38,643 nucleotides of DNA from Oscillospiraceae bacterium (GTDB taxonomy: Bacteria; Bacillota; Clostridia; Oscillospirales; Ruminococcaceae). The notes beneath the pieces are model-generated. The model made no database searches. It was not told where the DNA came from and worked only from the letters and a program-made list of their open reading frames with translations. A program made the translations under genes and the position numbers. Shown piece by piece: positions 9,561 to 18,097 of this stretch; the first letter of the stretch is position 1, and the number at the start of each line of letters is the position of its first letter. The stretch covers positions 1 through 38,643 of the forward strand of contig SVMV01000007.1 in NCBI GenBank assembly GCA_015067245.1. Direction: 5' to 3'.

Positions 9561-9845
9561 TTATGCCGCCGAAAACTCTTTTGCTTTAAATATCCTGTTT
9601 TCTCTTGCAATAATAATCAAACCGATAATGCCGATGTTAATTATTGCAACGCTAATAAGGACGCCAAGAGCGCCGCGAAGGATAGCGATAGCAAATAGAG
9701 CCAAAACAAAAGTGCACACTGCACAAAGAACAGCATGCACCAAATTAAACATATTTGCACAGGAAGAACTACCAGCCTGACAAGCAGCCCAGTTAAAGTT
9801 AGTATAGTCATTTGTATACAAGCCATTTGTAAACAGTTTTTTCAT
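9561..9845 (-). CDS. Small Cys-containing two-helix membrane protein of unknown function
   Basis: MKKLFTNGLYTNDYTNFNWAACQAGSSSCANMFNLVHAVLCAVC... two hydrophobic helices; RBS gaaagGAAG; followed by a terminator. Confidence 0.6.
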   Translation of the reverse strand: MKKLFTNGLYTNDYTNFNWAACQAGSSSCANMFNLVHAVLCAVCTFVLALFAIAILRGALGVLISVAIINIGIIGLIIIARENRIFKAKEFSAA

Positions 9846-10161
9846 AACTTTTTCTTCCTTTCGTGATGTTGTAATAAATTATATATCCGCAAATGCATAT
9901 TGTCAACATTTATTAACAAATTTTGAATTTTATTGTTAATTACTACAAATTTGCGGTTTATTAGTCCATATTTTTTGCATTATGCACAAAAAGTTATCAA
10001 CAAACGCTATGTTTAAAGCATTTGGAAACGTTTCATTGATTGTTAAAAAATCAACTATGTTAATTAAAATGCATAAATTATGAATATTAATGTATGCCCT
10101 TATGTATTATTATTTCAACGCGCTCAAACCGCTGCTGCATACAGTTTTTCCAAAACAAAAA

Positions 10162-10269
10162 GTCATTCTGAGTTATTGCCAAGAATCTGTTGCTCCCCCT
10201 GTGTAAAGAGAGGTGCCGTTATGGACGCAAGCAGAGAGATTCTTTGTCACAAAAGTTTCTCAGAATGAC
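10162..10269. repeat. MITE-like inverted-repeat element, GTCATTCTGAG family, copy A
   Basis: 108 bp with perfect 11-bp terminal IR GTCATTCTGAG...CTCAGAATGAC and inner AAGAATCT/AGATTCTT; same architecture at 17014..17120. Confidence 0.75.
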
Positions 10270-10302
10270 ATACTTTTAAATTTATTTTCAGCCTGAATAT
10301 TT

Positions 10303-11160
10303 TTAATCCAGGTCAAACATTATCTTATATATAGCATATTCTATGCTTTCATCTGTTATTGGGATAAATTTTTTAACCCCTGAGTGTGCGGCATAAATCT
10401 GTTCCACCTTGCCGTACATACACTGGCTTTTGATGTAAACCTTTACCCCTGCTGCCTGCAGACGTTCCAGCGCTGCCTCGCACACGGCAGGCATGCCCCC
10501 AGCACCAAGCAGAAGCACCAGCACCGCATCCATTGCAACATAGGAAAGGATAACCCCGCGGCTTAAATTTGGCGTGATATATATAACCCCAACCATATCG
10601 GTTTTTGGCTCAAGGTACCGTGGTTTGTCCGCAGGTTTTGGTATTGGGCGGTAAAGATACTGCTTGTTTACGTTGTCAAAGGCAGCAAAGCCTTCGGTTT
10701 CCATCTTTGTTACGCTGTCGGCAGGCAAAAGTCTGCCGCCTATGGCAATGCAGATGCCGTAATATTCACCTGTAAGTGCAGTTTTAAGGGCAAGGTTAAG
10801 GTTGTCCACCGCGTCGGTGCCAGGGTATACCATCGGCAGCTGGCTGCCTGTAAGCACCACAGTTTTGTCAAAGTTCTGCAGTGCACAGGCAAGATAAGCT
10901 GCGGTATAGGCCATGCTGTCGGTGCCGTGGGTGATTACAAAGCTGTCGTATTTATCACGGTTTTCCCATATAACCTTTGCAATTTCCTGACGTTCAGGGT
11001 CGGTCATAACGCTGGAGTCGATAAGTTTAAAATCCAGCACATCGCAGTAGTAGTTGGAATATTTTAAAAGGTCGGCACCTTTAAGGCCTGGCTTTAAGCC
11101 GTCAGCTGTTTCCACACAGCTTATAGTGCCGCCTGTTGTAATTAAAAGCGAATTAATCAT
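10303..11160 (-). CDS. L-asparaginase (type I/II asparaginase family)
   Basis: LLITTGGTISC and FVITHGTDSMAYTAAYL catalytic motifs. Confidence 0.93.
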   Translation of the reverse strand: MINSLLITTGGTISCVETADGLKPGLKGADLLKYSNYYCDVLDFKLIDSSVMTDPERQEIAKVIWENRDKYDSFVITHGTDSMAYTAAYLACALQNFDKTVVLTGSQLPMVYPGTDAVDNLNLALKTALTGEYYGICIAIGGRLLPADSVTKMETEGFAAFDNVNKQYLYRPIPKPADKPRYLEPKTDMVGVIYITPNLSRGVILSYVAMDAVLVLLLGAGGMPAVCEAALERLQAAGVKVYIKSQCMYGKVEQIYAAHSGVKKFIPITDESIEYAIYKIMFDLD

Positions 11161-11163
11161 ACA

Positions 11164-12102
11164 TTATTTCTTTTCAATATTTGTTTTGCGTGTAATGTAA
11201 ATCGGTCTGTGTTTTGTTTCCAGATAGGTTTTGGAAAGATACTGGCCCACAATGCCAAGGCAAAGCAGCTGCAGCCCCCCCAGCATAAGAATAACACTGA
11301 TAAGTGTTGGAAAACCGCTTACAGGGTCGCCAAAAATCAGTGCTTTGCCCGCATAGAACAGCATAAGGCAGAATGCCACAAAGCAGATGCCTATACCCAG
11401 CAGGCTGCTGATAACCAGCGGTGCTGTGGAGAAGGCCACAATGCCGTCGATGGAGTATACAAACAGTTTCCAGAAATTCCATTTGGTTGTGCCTGCAACA
11501 CGCTCGATATTTTCGTATTCAAGCCAAAGGGTTTTAAAGCCAACCCAGCTGAGAATACCTTTGGAAAAGCGGTTGTATTCGCACATTTTTACAACAGCAT
11601 CCACCATTTCCCTGCGCATCATGCGGAAGTCTCGTGCGCCGTCCACAATTTCGGTTTTGGAAATTTTTGCCATAAGCTTATAGAACATACGCGCAAAGAA
11701 AGAACGGATTGGCGGCTCGCCCTTGCGTGTAACACGGCGTGTGCCAACGCAGTCGTAATCGTTTTCTTCAATTTCCTTTACCATTCTGCCAAGCAGTGAT
11801 GGCGGGTCCTGCAGGTCGGCATCCATAAGCACTATATAATCTCCGCATGCATTTTCCAGCCCTGCATACATTGCGCTTTCCTTGCCGAAATTGCGTGAAA
11901 AGGAAAGATATTTTACCCTTTCGTCCTTTTGTGCAAGAGACTGCATAACCTGAAGGGTATTGTCTTTGGAGCCGTCATCAACAAGGACAAACTCCCAGGT
12001 TACATTCGGGATTTTTTCCAGCTCCTTTGTCGTTTCAACGTAAAATATTGGCAGAGCTTCCTGCTCGTTATAGCATGGAACAACAACTGATATTTTTTTC
12101 AT
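11164..12102 (-). CDS. Family 2 glycosyltransferase (GtrB/DPM1-like, polyprenyl-phosphate type)
   Basis: KISVVVPCYNEQEALPIFY..., VLVDDGSKDNT, MDADLQDPP; two C-terminal TM helices. Confidence 0.93.
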   Translation of the reverse strand: MKKISVVVPCYNEQEALPIFYVETTKELEKIPNVTWEFVLVDDGSKDNTLQVMQSLAQKDERVKYLSFSRNFGKESAMYAGLENACGDYIVLMDADLQDPPSLLGRMVKEIEENDYDCVGTRRVTRKGEPPIRSFFARMFYKLMAKISKTEIVDGARDFRMMRREMVDAVVKMCEYNRFSKGILSWVGFKTLWLEYENIERVAGTTKWNFWKLFVYSIDGIVAFSTAPLVISSLLGIGICFVAFCLMLFYAGKALIFGDPVSGFPTLISVILMLGGLQLLCLGIVGQYLSKTYLETKHRPIYITRKTNIEKK

Positions 12103-12288
12103 AAAAACCTCTTTAAAAAACGTTTTTTATTGTGTAATAAAACGGGGGTGTTTAGGGGGCTTGCCACCTTGCAACAATAAACGGCTGCGGCAAAGGTCGG
12201 CCTGTGTAAGCAGGGCGGTCGTTCCCGAAGCGGTGCCAGCCTTGGCGGCACGATGCAAGGGATAGCAGACCGTGCACATTGCTGCATG

Positions 12289-12342
12289 GGTCCGCCGCGT
12301 GCATCAGCGGCAGTTTTGGTTACTTTTGCTGCCAAAAGTGAC
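12289..12342 (+). repeat. Dispersed repeat fragment (GGTCCGCYGCG...TTTTGGWTACTTTTG...CAAAAGT family)
   Basis: Aligns by eye with 29922..29977; terminal stem GTTACTTTTG/CAAAAGTGAC. Confidence 0.65.
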
Positions 12343-12373
12343 GTCCAAAGGACAACGCTTTGTTAACTGCAGG

Positions 12374-12637
12374 TTAACCTATCTCCAGTGCTTTGTCCAG
12401 CACGGCTTTTACATCTTCCTTGCTGGCTGCTCCCTCGTGGTATTTAACCTCGTTTATATAAAAGCTTGGCACATAAAAATAGTCGTATTTTGTGGCGTGG
12501 AGTGCGTTTTCTTTTTCGTCTATTCTTGCAATTTCAATCTGTGCATACTTTGGATTTTCTTTGCACAGTTCTTCAATATATTTATCTGCCTTTTTGCAGT
12601 AAGGACAGTTTTTAAGCATAAACATAACAACTTTCAT
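12374..12637 (-). CDS. Thioredoxin/glutaredoxin-fold protein (CPYC active site)
   Basis: MKVVMFMLKNCPYCKKADKYIEEL...VPSFYINEVKYHEG; CxxC and cis-Pro. Confidence 0.85.
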   Translation of the reverse strand: MKVVMFMLKNCPYCKKADKYIEELCKENPKYAQIEIARIDEKENALHATKYDYFYVPSFYINEVKYHEGAASKEDVKAVLDKALEIG

Positions 12638-12646
12638 TTTGCACCT

Positions 12647-13033
12647 CTAACTGTTCTTTTCGTGATAGTTTTTAAAATAGAAATCCTTTATCTTGTTAAA
12701 GGTTTCGTCGGTCATGTGGTGCTCCAGACGGCAGGCATCCTGTGATGCGGTGTCCTTGCTTACACCAAGCTCCATAAGGATAAGGGTGAGCACAAGGTGG
12801 CGTTCGTATATTTTTTTTGCCAGCATCTCGCCCTTTGGAGTAAGATGCACAAAGCGCTGGTTATCTTCAAAGATATAGCCGTCTTCCACCAGCTTTTTAA
12901 GGGCAATGCTTACACTTGGCCGTGAAAAGCCCAGACTTTCGGCAATATCGGTTTTGCGCACAGCGTCTTCTGTTTTCTTTTTAAGCACCAATATGGTCTC
13001 CAGATAATCCTCGCGGGATTTTACACCGTCCAT
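12647..13033 (-). CDS. DtxR/MntR-family metal-dependent transcriptional regulator
   Basis: SREDYLETILVLKK...VRKTDIAESLGFSRPSVSIALKKLVEDGYIFE...LTPKGEMLAKKIYERH...LEHHMTDET: DtxR wHTH plus dimerisation/metal residues; RBS aggaggg before ATG 13033. Confidence 0.88.
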   Translation of the reverse strand: MDGVKSREDYLETILVLKKKTEDAVRKTDIAESLGFSRPSVSIALKKLVEDGYIFEDNQRFVHLTPKGEMLAKKIYERHLVLTLILMELGVSKDTASQDACRLEHHMTDETFNKIKDFYFKNYHEKNS

Positions 13034-13074
13034 ACAGCCCTCCTTTTTGTTTTGCATAGTATTCTGATTATATG

Positions 13075-13122
13075 TTAGCAGATACTAATCTTAAAGTCAA
13101 TTTTCTATTCAATTGAAAATTG
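13075..13122. promoter_or_regulatory. Candidate operators in the divergent dtxR-like / DUF2142 intergenic region
   Basis: TTAG-CAGATA-CTAA (13075..13088) next to a minus-strand TATAAT; CAATTTTC-tattcaatt-GAAAATTG (13098..13122). Confidence 0.45.
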
Positions 13123-13177
13123 GATATATATATGATAATATAAATATTAATTAAAAATATATAAAAGGACGTCTTTT

Positions 13178-15184
13178 ATGGATTTGAAAAATATACTTAA
13201 AACTGCAAAAAAGGTGCTGATACACGCCGTGGGGCTGGGCTGTGTTGCCGCTGTTGTTTTCTGCACCATGTTTTTTATTGAATACCGTTTTGTTGCCCCT
13301 GCAACCGCAAAAAGCGACAGGTACTATATCAACGATATATACGACCAGCCGATTGTTCAGCTTAAGCACCAGCAGGCTTTTGAACAGGAGTTTGAAGCAC
13401 ACGGCGACATTTTTGGTGTGCAGATACGCTGGCACAATCTGGCACAGCCGCAGAAAGGCACCGCTTTGATTGAGCTGGTGGAGGCCGATACACAAACCGT
13501 GCTGACAAGTACAGACTACAACCTTAAACTGATAGAAAATGACGTTTATAACGAAATTGCCTTTGACGCACCTTATTATAACAGCGAGGAAGGCTATCAG
13601 CCGTATATTCTGCGCATTACCCCAAACTTTAAAAATCCCGACGAAAACTATGTTAAAATATGGGGCGATATAAACACAGGCAATATAGCTTTTGGTATTC
13701 TGGAGTACATTGTAAACACCGAAAGCCTGTATGGCTGGTTTGGTCTGCTGCGCAAAATTGCATTTGCAGCAGCTTTTGCAGTATATGCAGCCTGCTTTAT
13801 CTTTAAGCTTAAAAAAGAAAATATGTTTATTGTATGCCTGCTGGCTGTAAGTATGCTGTTTACCCTTGTGTTGCCGCCATATTCCTCCCCTGACGAAGAA
13901 GGCCATTTTAACAGCGCATACAGGATGGTAAACAGCTGGGACTCCACCAACGAAGGCAGCCCAAGCAGCACCGTGTTTAAACGTGCTGACGACAAAAACA
14001 AGCTGTTTGAAGACAAATACACCACCGCATTAACTTATGAATATGTGTACGAAAATCTTACCGAAAAGGCAGAAAACACACAGTTTGTGCCTTTTGAAAA
14101 GATGTGGCTGGTAAACGACTTTGACGGTGTTTACTTTATGGGAGCTTTGGGTATAAAGCTTGCCCATATTTTAGGCCTTGGCTATGTACAGCTTATGTAC
14201 CTTGGCAGATTTATGAACCTTTTGTTCTTTGCCCTGTGTGTATATATGTCCATAAGAATAACCCCTGTTGGCAAGGAAATATTTATGGCCCTTGGTTTTC
14301 TGCCTATAACCTTGCACATTGCCAACAGCTTTTCGCGCGATGTGTTTGTAATCAGTCTTGGCTTTTTGTTCACCGCCTATATTCTGTATCTTATGAAGCA
14401 GGAAACCACATACAAGTGGTGGCAGCTGCTGCTTGCAGCAGTTATGTGTGTGCTGCTGGCCCCAAGCAAATTTATCTATGCTGCAATGTGCCTTGCCGTG
14501 TTTGCGCTTGATGTCAAAAAAGTGCCGCTTATCAACAGAATAAACTGGCGCATACCGCCGATTGCTATTGCCATTGCTGCAGCTGCAGTTATGCTGCCTG
14601 TTATGCTCAATACTATGCTGCAGCGGGACCCAGAGTTCAGATGGAAGATATTCCAGATGGGGCCTCTTGACGAAATGCTGCTTTATATGCCGCGCCAGTC
14701 CATAAGTCTGGAGATATTGCTGCGCAACCCTGGTTACACCCTTAAGCTTATCTGCAGCACCATTTTTGAAAACGGCGCTTACTATATCAAAAGCCTTGCG
14801 GGCGGTGTGCTAAGCTATAACAGTGTTATCATAAGCGATGCATTTATTTTTATACTGCTTATATGTGTTGTTATTGCCTGCTTTAACAGTCCTGACGACA
14901 AGCTTTGCCTTAAAATTCAGGACAAGCTGACATTTATCGGCATTTTTGTGCTTATTCTGGGTATGGTTTTATTTACCTGCATAAGCTGGACCTTTGTAAC
15001 TATGGAAACCCTATACGGTTTTCAGGGCAAATATCTTTTGCCTGTGCTGCCTATGCTGCTTATTGCCCTTAAAGGCAGCCGAATAGAAATTAAAAAAGAC
15101 ATCTCAAACATTTTGTGCTTTGTTATGGTATTTACCGACATTTTTGTGGCACTTAACGCCTTTGTGGTGATTTTGCAGAGATAA
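13178..15184 (+). CDS. DUF2142-type polytopic membrane protein
   Basis: PPYSSPDEEGHFNSAYRM motif after TM1-2, many TM segments, N-terminal extracytoplasmic domain. Confidence 0.8.
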   Translation: MDLKNILKTAKKVLIHAVGLGCVAAVVFCTMFFIEYRFVAPATAKSDRYYINDIYDQPIVQLKHQQAFEQEFEAHGDIFGVQIRWHNLAQPQKGTALIELVEADTQTVLTSTDYNLKLIENDVYNEIAFDAPYYNSEEGYQPYILRITPNFKNPDENYVKIWGDINTGNIAFGILEYIVNTESLYGWFGLLRKIAFAAAFAVYAACFIFKLKKENMFIVCLLAVSMLFTLVLPPYSSPDEEGHFNSAYRMVNSWDSTNEGSPSSTVFKRADDKNKLFEDKYTTALTYEYVYENLTEKAENTQFVPFEKMWLVNDFDGVYFMGALGIKLAHILGLGYVQLMYLGRFMNLLFFALCVYMSIRITPVGKEIFMALGFLPITLHIANSFSRDVFVISLGFLFTAYILYLMKQETTYKWWQLLLAAVMCVLLAPSKFIYAAMCLAVFALDVKKVPLINRINWRIPPIAIAIAAAAVMLPVMLNTMLQRDPEFRWKIFQMGPLDEMLLYMPRQSISLEILLRNPGYTLKLICSTIFENGAYYIKSLAGGVLSYNSVIISDAFIFILLICVVIACFNSPDDKLCLKIQDKLTFIGIFVLILGMVLFTCISWTFVTMETLYGFQGKYLLPVLPMLLIALKGSRIEIKKDISNILCFVMVFTDIFVALNAFVVILQR

Positions 15185-15200
15185 CACTTGTTTTTAAATC

Positions 15201-15240
15201 TGTTAAAGGTCAGGACATTTATTGTTCTGGCCTTTTTATA
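15201..15240 (+). terminator. Rho-independent terminator
   Basis: AAAGGTCAG...CTGGCCTTTTT. Confidence 0.65.
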
Positions 15241-15381
15241 TACGGCATTGCGGCATATTTTGCCATAAAAAATTAACGAAAAAAATTTTGTAAATTTTTT
15301 TAAAAAAAGTGTTGACAATTGCTGTGCGGTGTGTTATTATAATTAAGCGCTAAGGGATAGCGCAAAAATTGAATAACATAA

Positions 15382-15457
15382 GCTGGTGTAGCTCAGTCGG
15401 TAGAGCAGCTGATTTGTAATCAGCAGGTCGGGGGTTCAAGTCCGTCCACCAGCTCCA
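15382..15457 (+). tRNA. tRNA-Thr (anticodon TGT)
   Basis: GCTGGTG acceptor pairs CACCAGC; anticodon loop TTTGTAA; encoded CCA. Confidence 0.96.
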
Positions 15458-15466
15458 TTTTTTTGT

Positions 15467-15551
15467 GGGAGTGTTCCCGAGTGGCCAAAGGGGGCAGACT
15501 GTAAATCTGTTGTCAGTGACTTCGATGGTTCGAATCCATCCGCTCCCACCA
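15467..15551 (+). tRNA. tRNA-Tyr (anticodon GTA), type II with long variable arm
   Basis: GGGAGTG acceptor pairs CGCTCCC; anticodon loop CTGTAAA; T-loop TTCGAAT; encoded CCA. Confidence 0.96.
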
Positions 15552-15732
15552 AATAAGCAAAGCAGGTTCTGAATGGTGTTCAGAACCTTTTTTGTTTGCA
15601 TAATATTTCCATTCTTTGCGGTGGGAGCAGCTGTGCCGCAGGTGCAGCGTGGATTCGAACAGGGCGTTAAGAAAACAGTCCGGTGGACTGTTTTTAGCCC
15701 GCGGCTCGCGATATCCATCCGCTCCCACCAAA
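15534..15732 (+). repeat. 20-bp direct repeat of the tRNA-Tyr 3' end flanking a ~160-bp tRNA-like insert
   Basis: ATCCATCCGCTCCCACCAAA at 15534..15553 and again at 15713..15732. Confidence 0.8.
15564..15594 (+). terminator. Terminator after tRNA-Tyr
   Basis: AGGTTCTGAA-tggtg-TTCAGAACCTTTTTT. Confidence 0.9.
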
Positions 15733-15741
15733 AGATAAAAG

Positions 15742-15769
15742 AAAGACGTTCAAAAGAACGTCTTTTTTT
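15742..15769 (+). terminator. Second terminator after the repeated tRNA 3' end
   Basis: AAAGACGTTC-aaaa-GAACGTCTTTTTTT. Confidence 0.9.
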
Positions 15770-15871
15770 ATTTGCTGTTTTGCTCTTTTCTGTGCAAATT
15801 ATATATGATACAATTAATCTGTAAACAAAATCCGCAAACCTATACATTATATCTGTAAAAGGAGAGCGCCT

Positions 15872-16111
15872 ATGAAAACTTTATTCAGCAGTGCAGACGA
15901 ATATCTTAAACTTTCCAGCTGGAAAGACCTTACCCTTATAAAATTCTGTCTTTTCTCTATGGGTGTGCTGGTGGGCACATACGCAAAGCGTGATACCAAA
16001 AAACAGGTGCGCATTGCTGCTGCGGCTGTATTTGTGCTGACCTATATTCCGCTTATGGTAAAATACGCCCTTGTGCTGATCAAAACAATAAACGACAGCA
16101 AAAAAGTTTAA
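15872..16111 (+). CDS. Small two-TM membrane protein (often annotated as phosphate-permease-like; function unknown)
   Basis: MKTLFSSADEYLKLSSWKDLTLIKFCLFSMGVLVGTYAKRDTKKQ...; RBS aaaggaga. Confidence 0.7.
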   Translation: MKTLFSSADEYLKLSSWKDLTLIKFCLFSMGVLVGTYAKRDTKKQVRIAAAAVFVLTYIPLMVKYALVLIKTINDSKKV

Positions 16112-16125
16112 AAAGGAGATATATT

Positions 16126-16626
16126 ATGTCTAAAATGGAAAGCGCATATTTTGCAGGGGGCTGCTTTTGGTGCATCACCCCAACCTTTAAAGAAACACCA
16201 GGCGTTGCTGCCGTTGTAAGCGGCTATGCTGGCGGCGATTTGCAAAACCCAACCTACAAAGATGTTAAAAGCCAGAAAAGCGGCCACAGAGAAACCATTA
16301 AAATTGATTTTGACAGCGAGCAGGTAAGCTTTGAAGATTTATTTGGCACCTTTTTGTGCAGTGTAAATCCTTTTGATGACGGCGGCCAGTTTATCGACAG
16401 AGGGTTTTCTTACACACTTGCGGTTTATTACACAAGCGAAGAACAAAAAGAAACTGCCGCAAAGGGTATACACGACCTTGAACAGCTTGCAGGTATGAAA
16501 GCCCATATAAGCCTTGAGCCTTACAAAAACTTTTTTGAAGCCGAAGAAGAACATCAGGACTACTATCTTAAAAACCCTGAAGAATTTCACAAAGAACTGG
16601 TGGAAAGCGGCAGAATTAAAGAGTAG
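16126..16626 (+). CDS. msrA: Peptide-methionine (S)-S-oxide reductase MsrA
   Basis: YFAGGCFWCITPTFKETPGVAAVVSGYAGG...DGGQFIDRGFSY; MsrA GCFW motif. Confidence 0.96.
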   Translation: MSKMESAYFAGGCFWCITPTFKETPGVAAVVSGYAGGDLQNPTYKDVKSQKSGHRETIKIDFDSEQVSFEDLFGTFLCSVNPFDDGGQFIDRGFSYTLAVYYTSEEQKETAAKGIHDLEQLAGMKAHISLEPYKNFFEAEEEHQDYYLKNPEEFHKELVESGRIKE

Positions 16627-16687
16627 CAGAACTCTTGCAACGGTCTGACTGCAAATACCCATTTTTATAGAACAAAAGGAGAAAACA

Positions 16688-16999
16688 ATGTTTAACGAAT
16701 ACAACAGCGAAATTATCACCCTTACAGACGAAAACGGCCAGATTATTGTTGCCGATGTGGTTGACCAGCTGACCAGCAAAGATGGCAAAACCTATGTTGC
16801 CATTGTGCCTATTGGGGAAGATTTTAACGACGATGACCTTTACGCCCTTGAAAAACGCACCGATAAAAATGGCGAAGAATATATGGTGGACATTGAGGAC
16901 GATGCCGAATTTGAAAAAATTATCGGTATTTTTGTGCGCCGCATTGAAGAAAGAGAAGATGCCGCAGCCGCAGAAAGCGTAATGAAGTACGAATTATAA
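16688..16999 (+). CDS. DUF1292-type acidic protein
   Basis: EIITLTDENGQIIVADVVDQLTSKDGKTYVAIVPIGED...; small acidic beta-rich family. Confidence 0.75.
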   Translation: MFNEYNSEIITLTDENGQIIVADVVDQLTSKDGKTYVAIVPIGEDFNDDDLYALEKRTDKNGEEYMVDIEDDAEFEKIIGIFVRRIEEREDAAAAESVMKYEL

Positions 17000-17013
17000 A
17001 TGCAATACAAAAT

Positions 17014-17120
17014 GTCATTCTGAGTAACGTCAGTTGCGAAGAATCTCTCGGTTTGAACAAAACAGTGTCAGCCCCTGATTTGTGCTGACAAAGAGATTCT
17101 TCGCTAACGCTCAGAATGAC
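17014..17120. repeat. MITE-like inverted-repeat element, GTCATTCTGAG family, copy B
   Basis: Perfect terminal GTCATTCTGAG/CTCAGAATGAC and inner GAAGAATCTC/GAGATTCTTC; ~107 bp. Confidence 0.75.
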
Positions 17121-17171
17121 ATATTTTTATTCTCAGAATTACATATTTGTATTTTTGATAAACTTTAAATC

Positions 17172-17957
17172 TTATTCTTTTCTGTTGCTTTGCACGGTGT
17201 ATATAAACCATTTTGCAAAACTTCTTGGGGCAAGGCGCACGGCAAATGCGCCCAGTTTGCACATTATATCAGGCAGGGCAATAGCCTTGCCTTTTTTCAT
17301 TGCACTGTAGCCATATCGGCTTACCTGGGCGGCCTTGCCGTCCTCCTTGCCGCTGAACAGCAAACTCTTTTTAAAACCTGCGGCATCGGCAAAGCCTGTG
17401 TTTACAGGGCCTGGGCAAAGGGCAGTTACAGTTACACCGCTGCCTTTGAGCTCGGTGGCAAGGGCGTCGCTGAAATTGAGCACATAGGCCTTGCTGGCAT
17501 AATAGGTTGCCATGCCCGGACCTGGAGCAAAGCCTGCAATGGAAGCAACATTGAGAATGTGGCCTTTTTTCTGCGCCAGCATATAAGGCAGATAAAGATG
17601 GCACAGCTTTGTAAGGGTGATAATGTTAAGATTAAGCATCTGCTGCTGTTTTGCAAGGCTGGAGGGGGCAAAATCCCCTAAAATGCCAAAGCCTGCGTTG
17701 TTTACAAGCACATCTATGTTTATATTCTTCTGCTGTGTAAAGGCATAAATTTCTTCCGCTGCGCCTTGTGCAGACAAATCCTTGGTGATTACCGTTACAT
17801 CCACGCCGTATTCGCCTTCAAGGCTGTGTTTTATGGCGTTTAGCTTATCGGTGCTGCGTGCCACAAGCACAAGGTTATAGCCGTCCTTTGCAAAAAGCTT
17901 TGCAAACTGTGCACCAAAGCCAGAGGAAGCCCCTGTGATAAGTGCAGTTTTTGTCAT
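17172..17957 (-). CDS. SDR-family NAD(P)-dependent oxidoreductase
   Basis: TALITGASSGFGAQFA (TGxxxGxG), NNAGFG, YYASKAYV (YxxxK). Confidence 0.95.
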   Translation of the reverse strand: MTKTALITGASSGFGAQFAKLFAKDGYNLVLVARSTDKLNAIKHSLEGEYGVDVTVITKDLSAQGAAEEIYAFTQQKNINIDVLVNNAGFGILGDFAPSSLAKQQQMLNLNIITLTKLCHLYLPYMLAQKKGHILNVASIAGFAPGPGMATYYASKAYVLNFSDALATELKGSGVTVTALCPGPVNTGFADAAGFKKSLLFSGKEDGKAAQVSRYGYSAMKKGKAIALPDIMCKLGAFAVRLAPRSFAKWFIYTVQSNRKE

Positions 17958-18097
17958 AAAAATTCCACCCCGTTTTCACTTTTTGTTGATAACATTTTAT
18001 ACAATTTATCCGCCATTGTCAAAATTGACCTTGGCTGGTTATAAGAGTATAATAATATCAGCAGTTTAAATTACCAAAGCCGAAAGGGTGTTTATAT

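Noticed and set aside
9994-10002. Isolated TTATCAACA (also TGTTGATAA at 17984) as extra DnaA boxes
   Set aside because: Single sites far from the origin with no cluster; near chance expectation for AT-rich DNA
13151-13906. 251-aa minus-strand ORF
   Set aside because: Antisense to the DUF2142 gene and spanning its promoter; no RBS or family resemblance
15573-15824. 83-aa plus-strand ORF
   Set aside because: Reads through the terminator, tRNA-like insert and tRNA 3' duplication; GFEQGVKKTVRWTVFSPRLA peptide is a translation of the repeat, not a gene
15350-15847. Minus-strand ORF of 165 aa (and 15513..15731)
   Set aside because: Antisense to tRNA-Thr and tRNA-Tyr; contains the classic spurious peptides WWTDLNPRPADYKSAALPTELHQ and GWIRTIEVTDNRFTVCPLWPLGNTP, which come from reverse-translated tRNA genes
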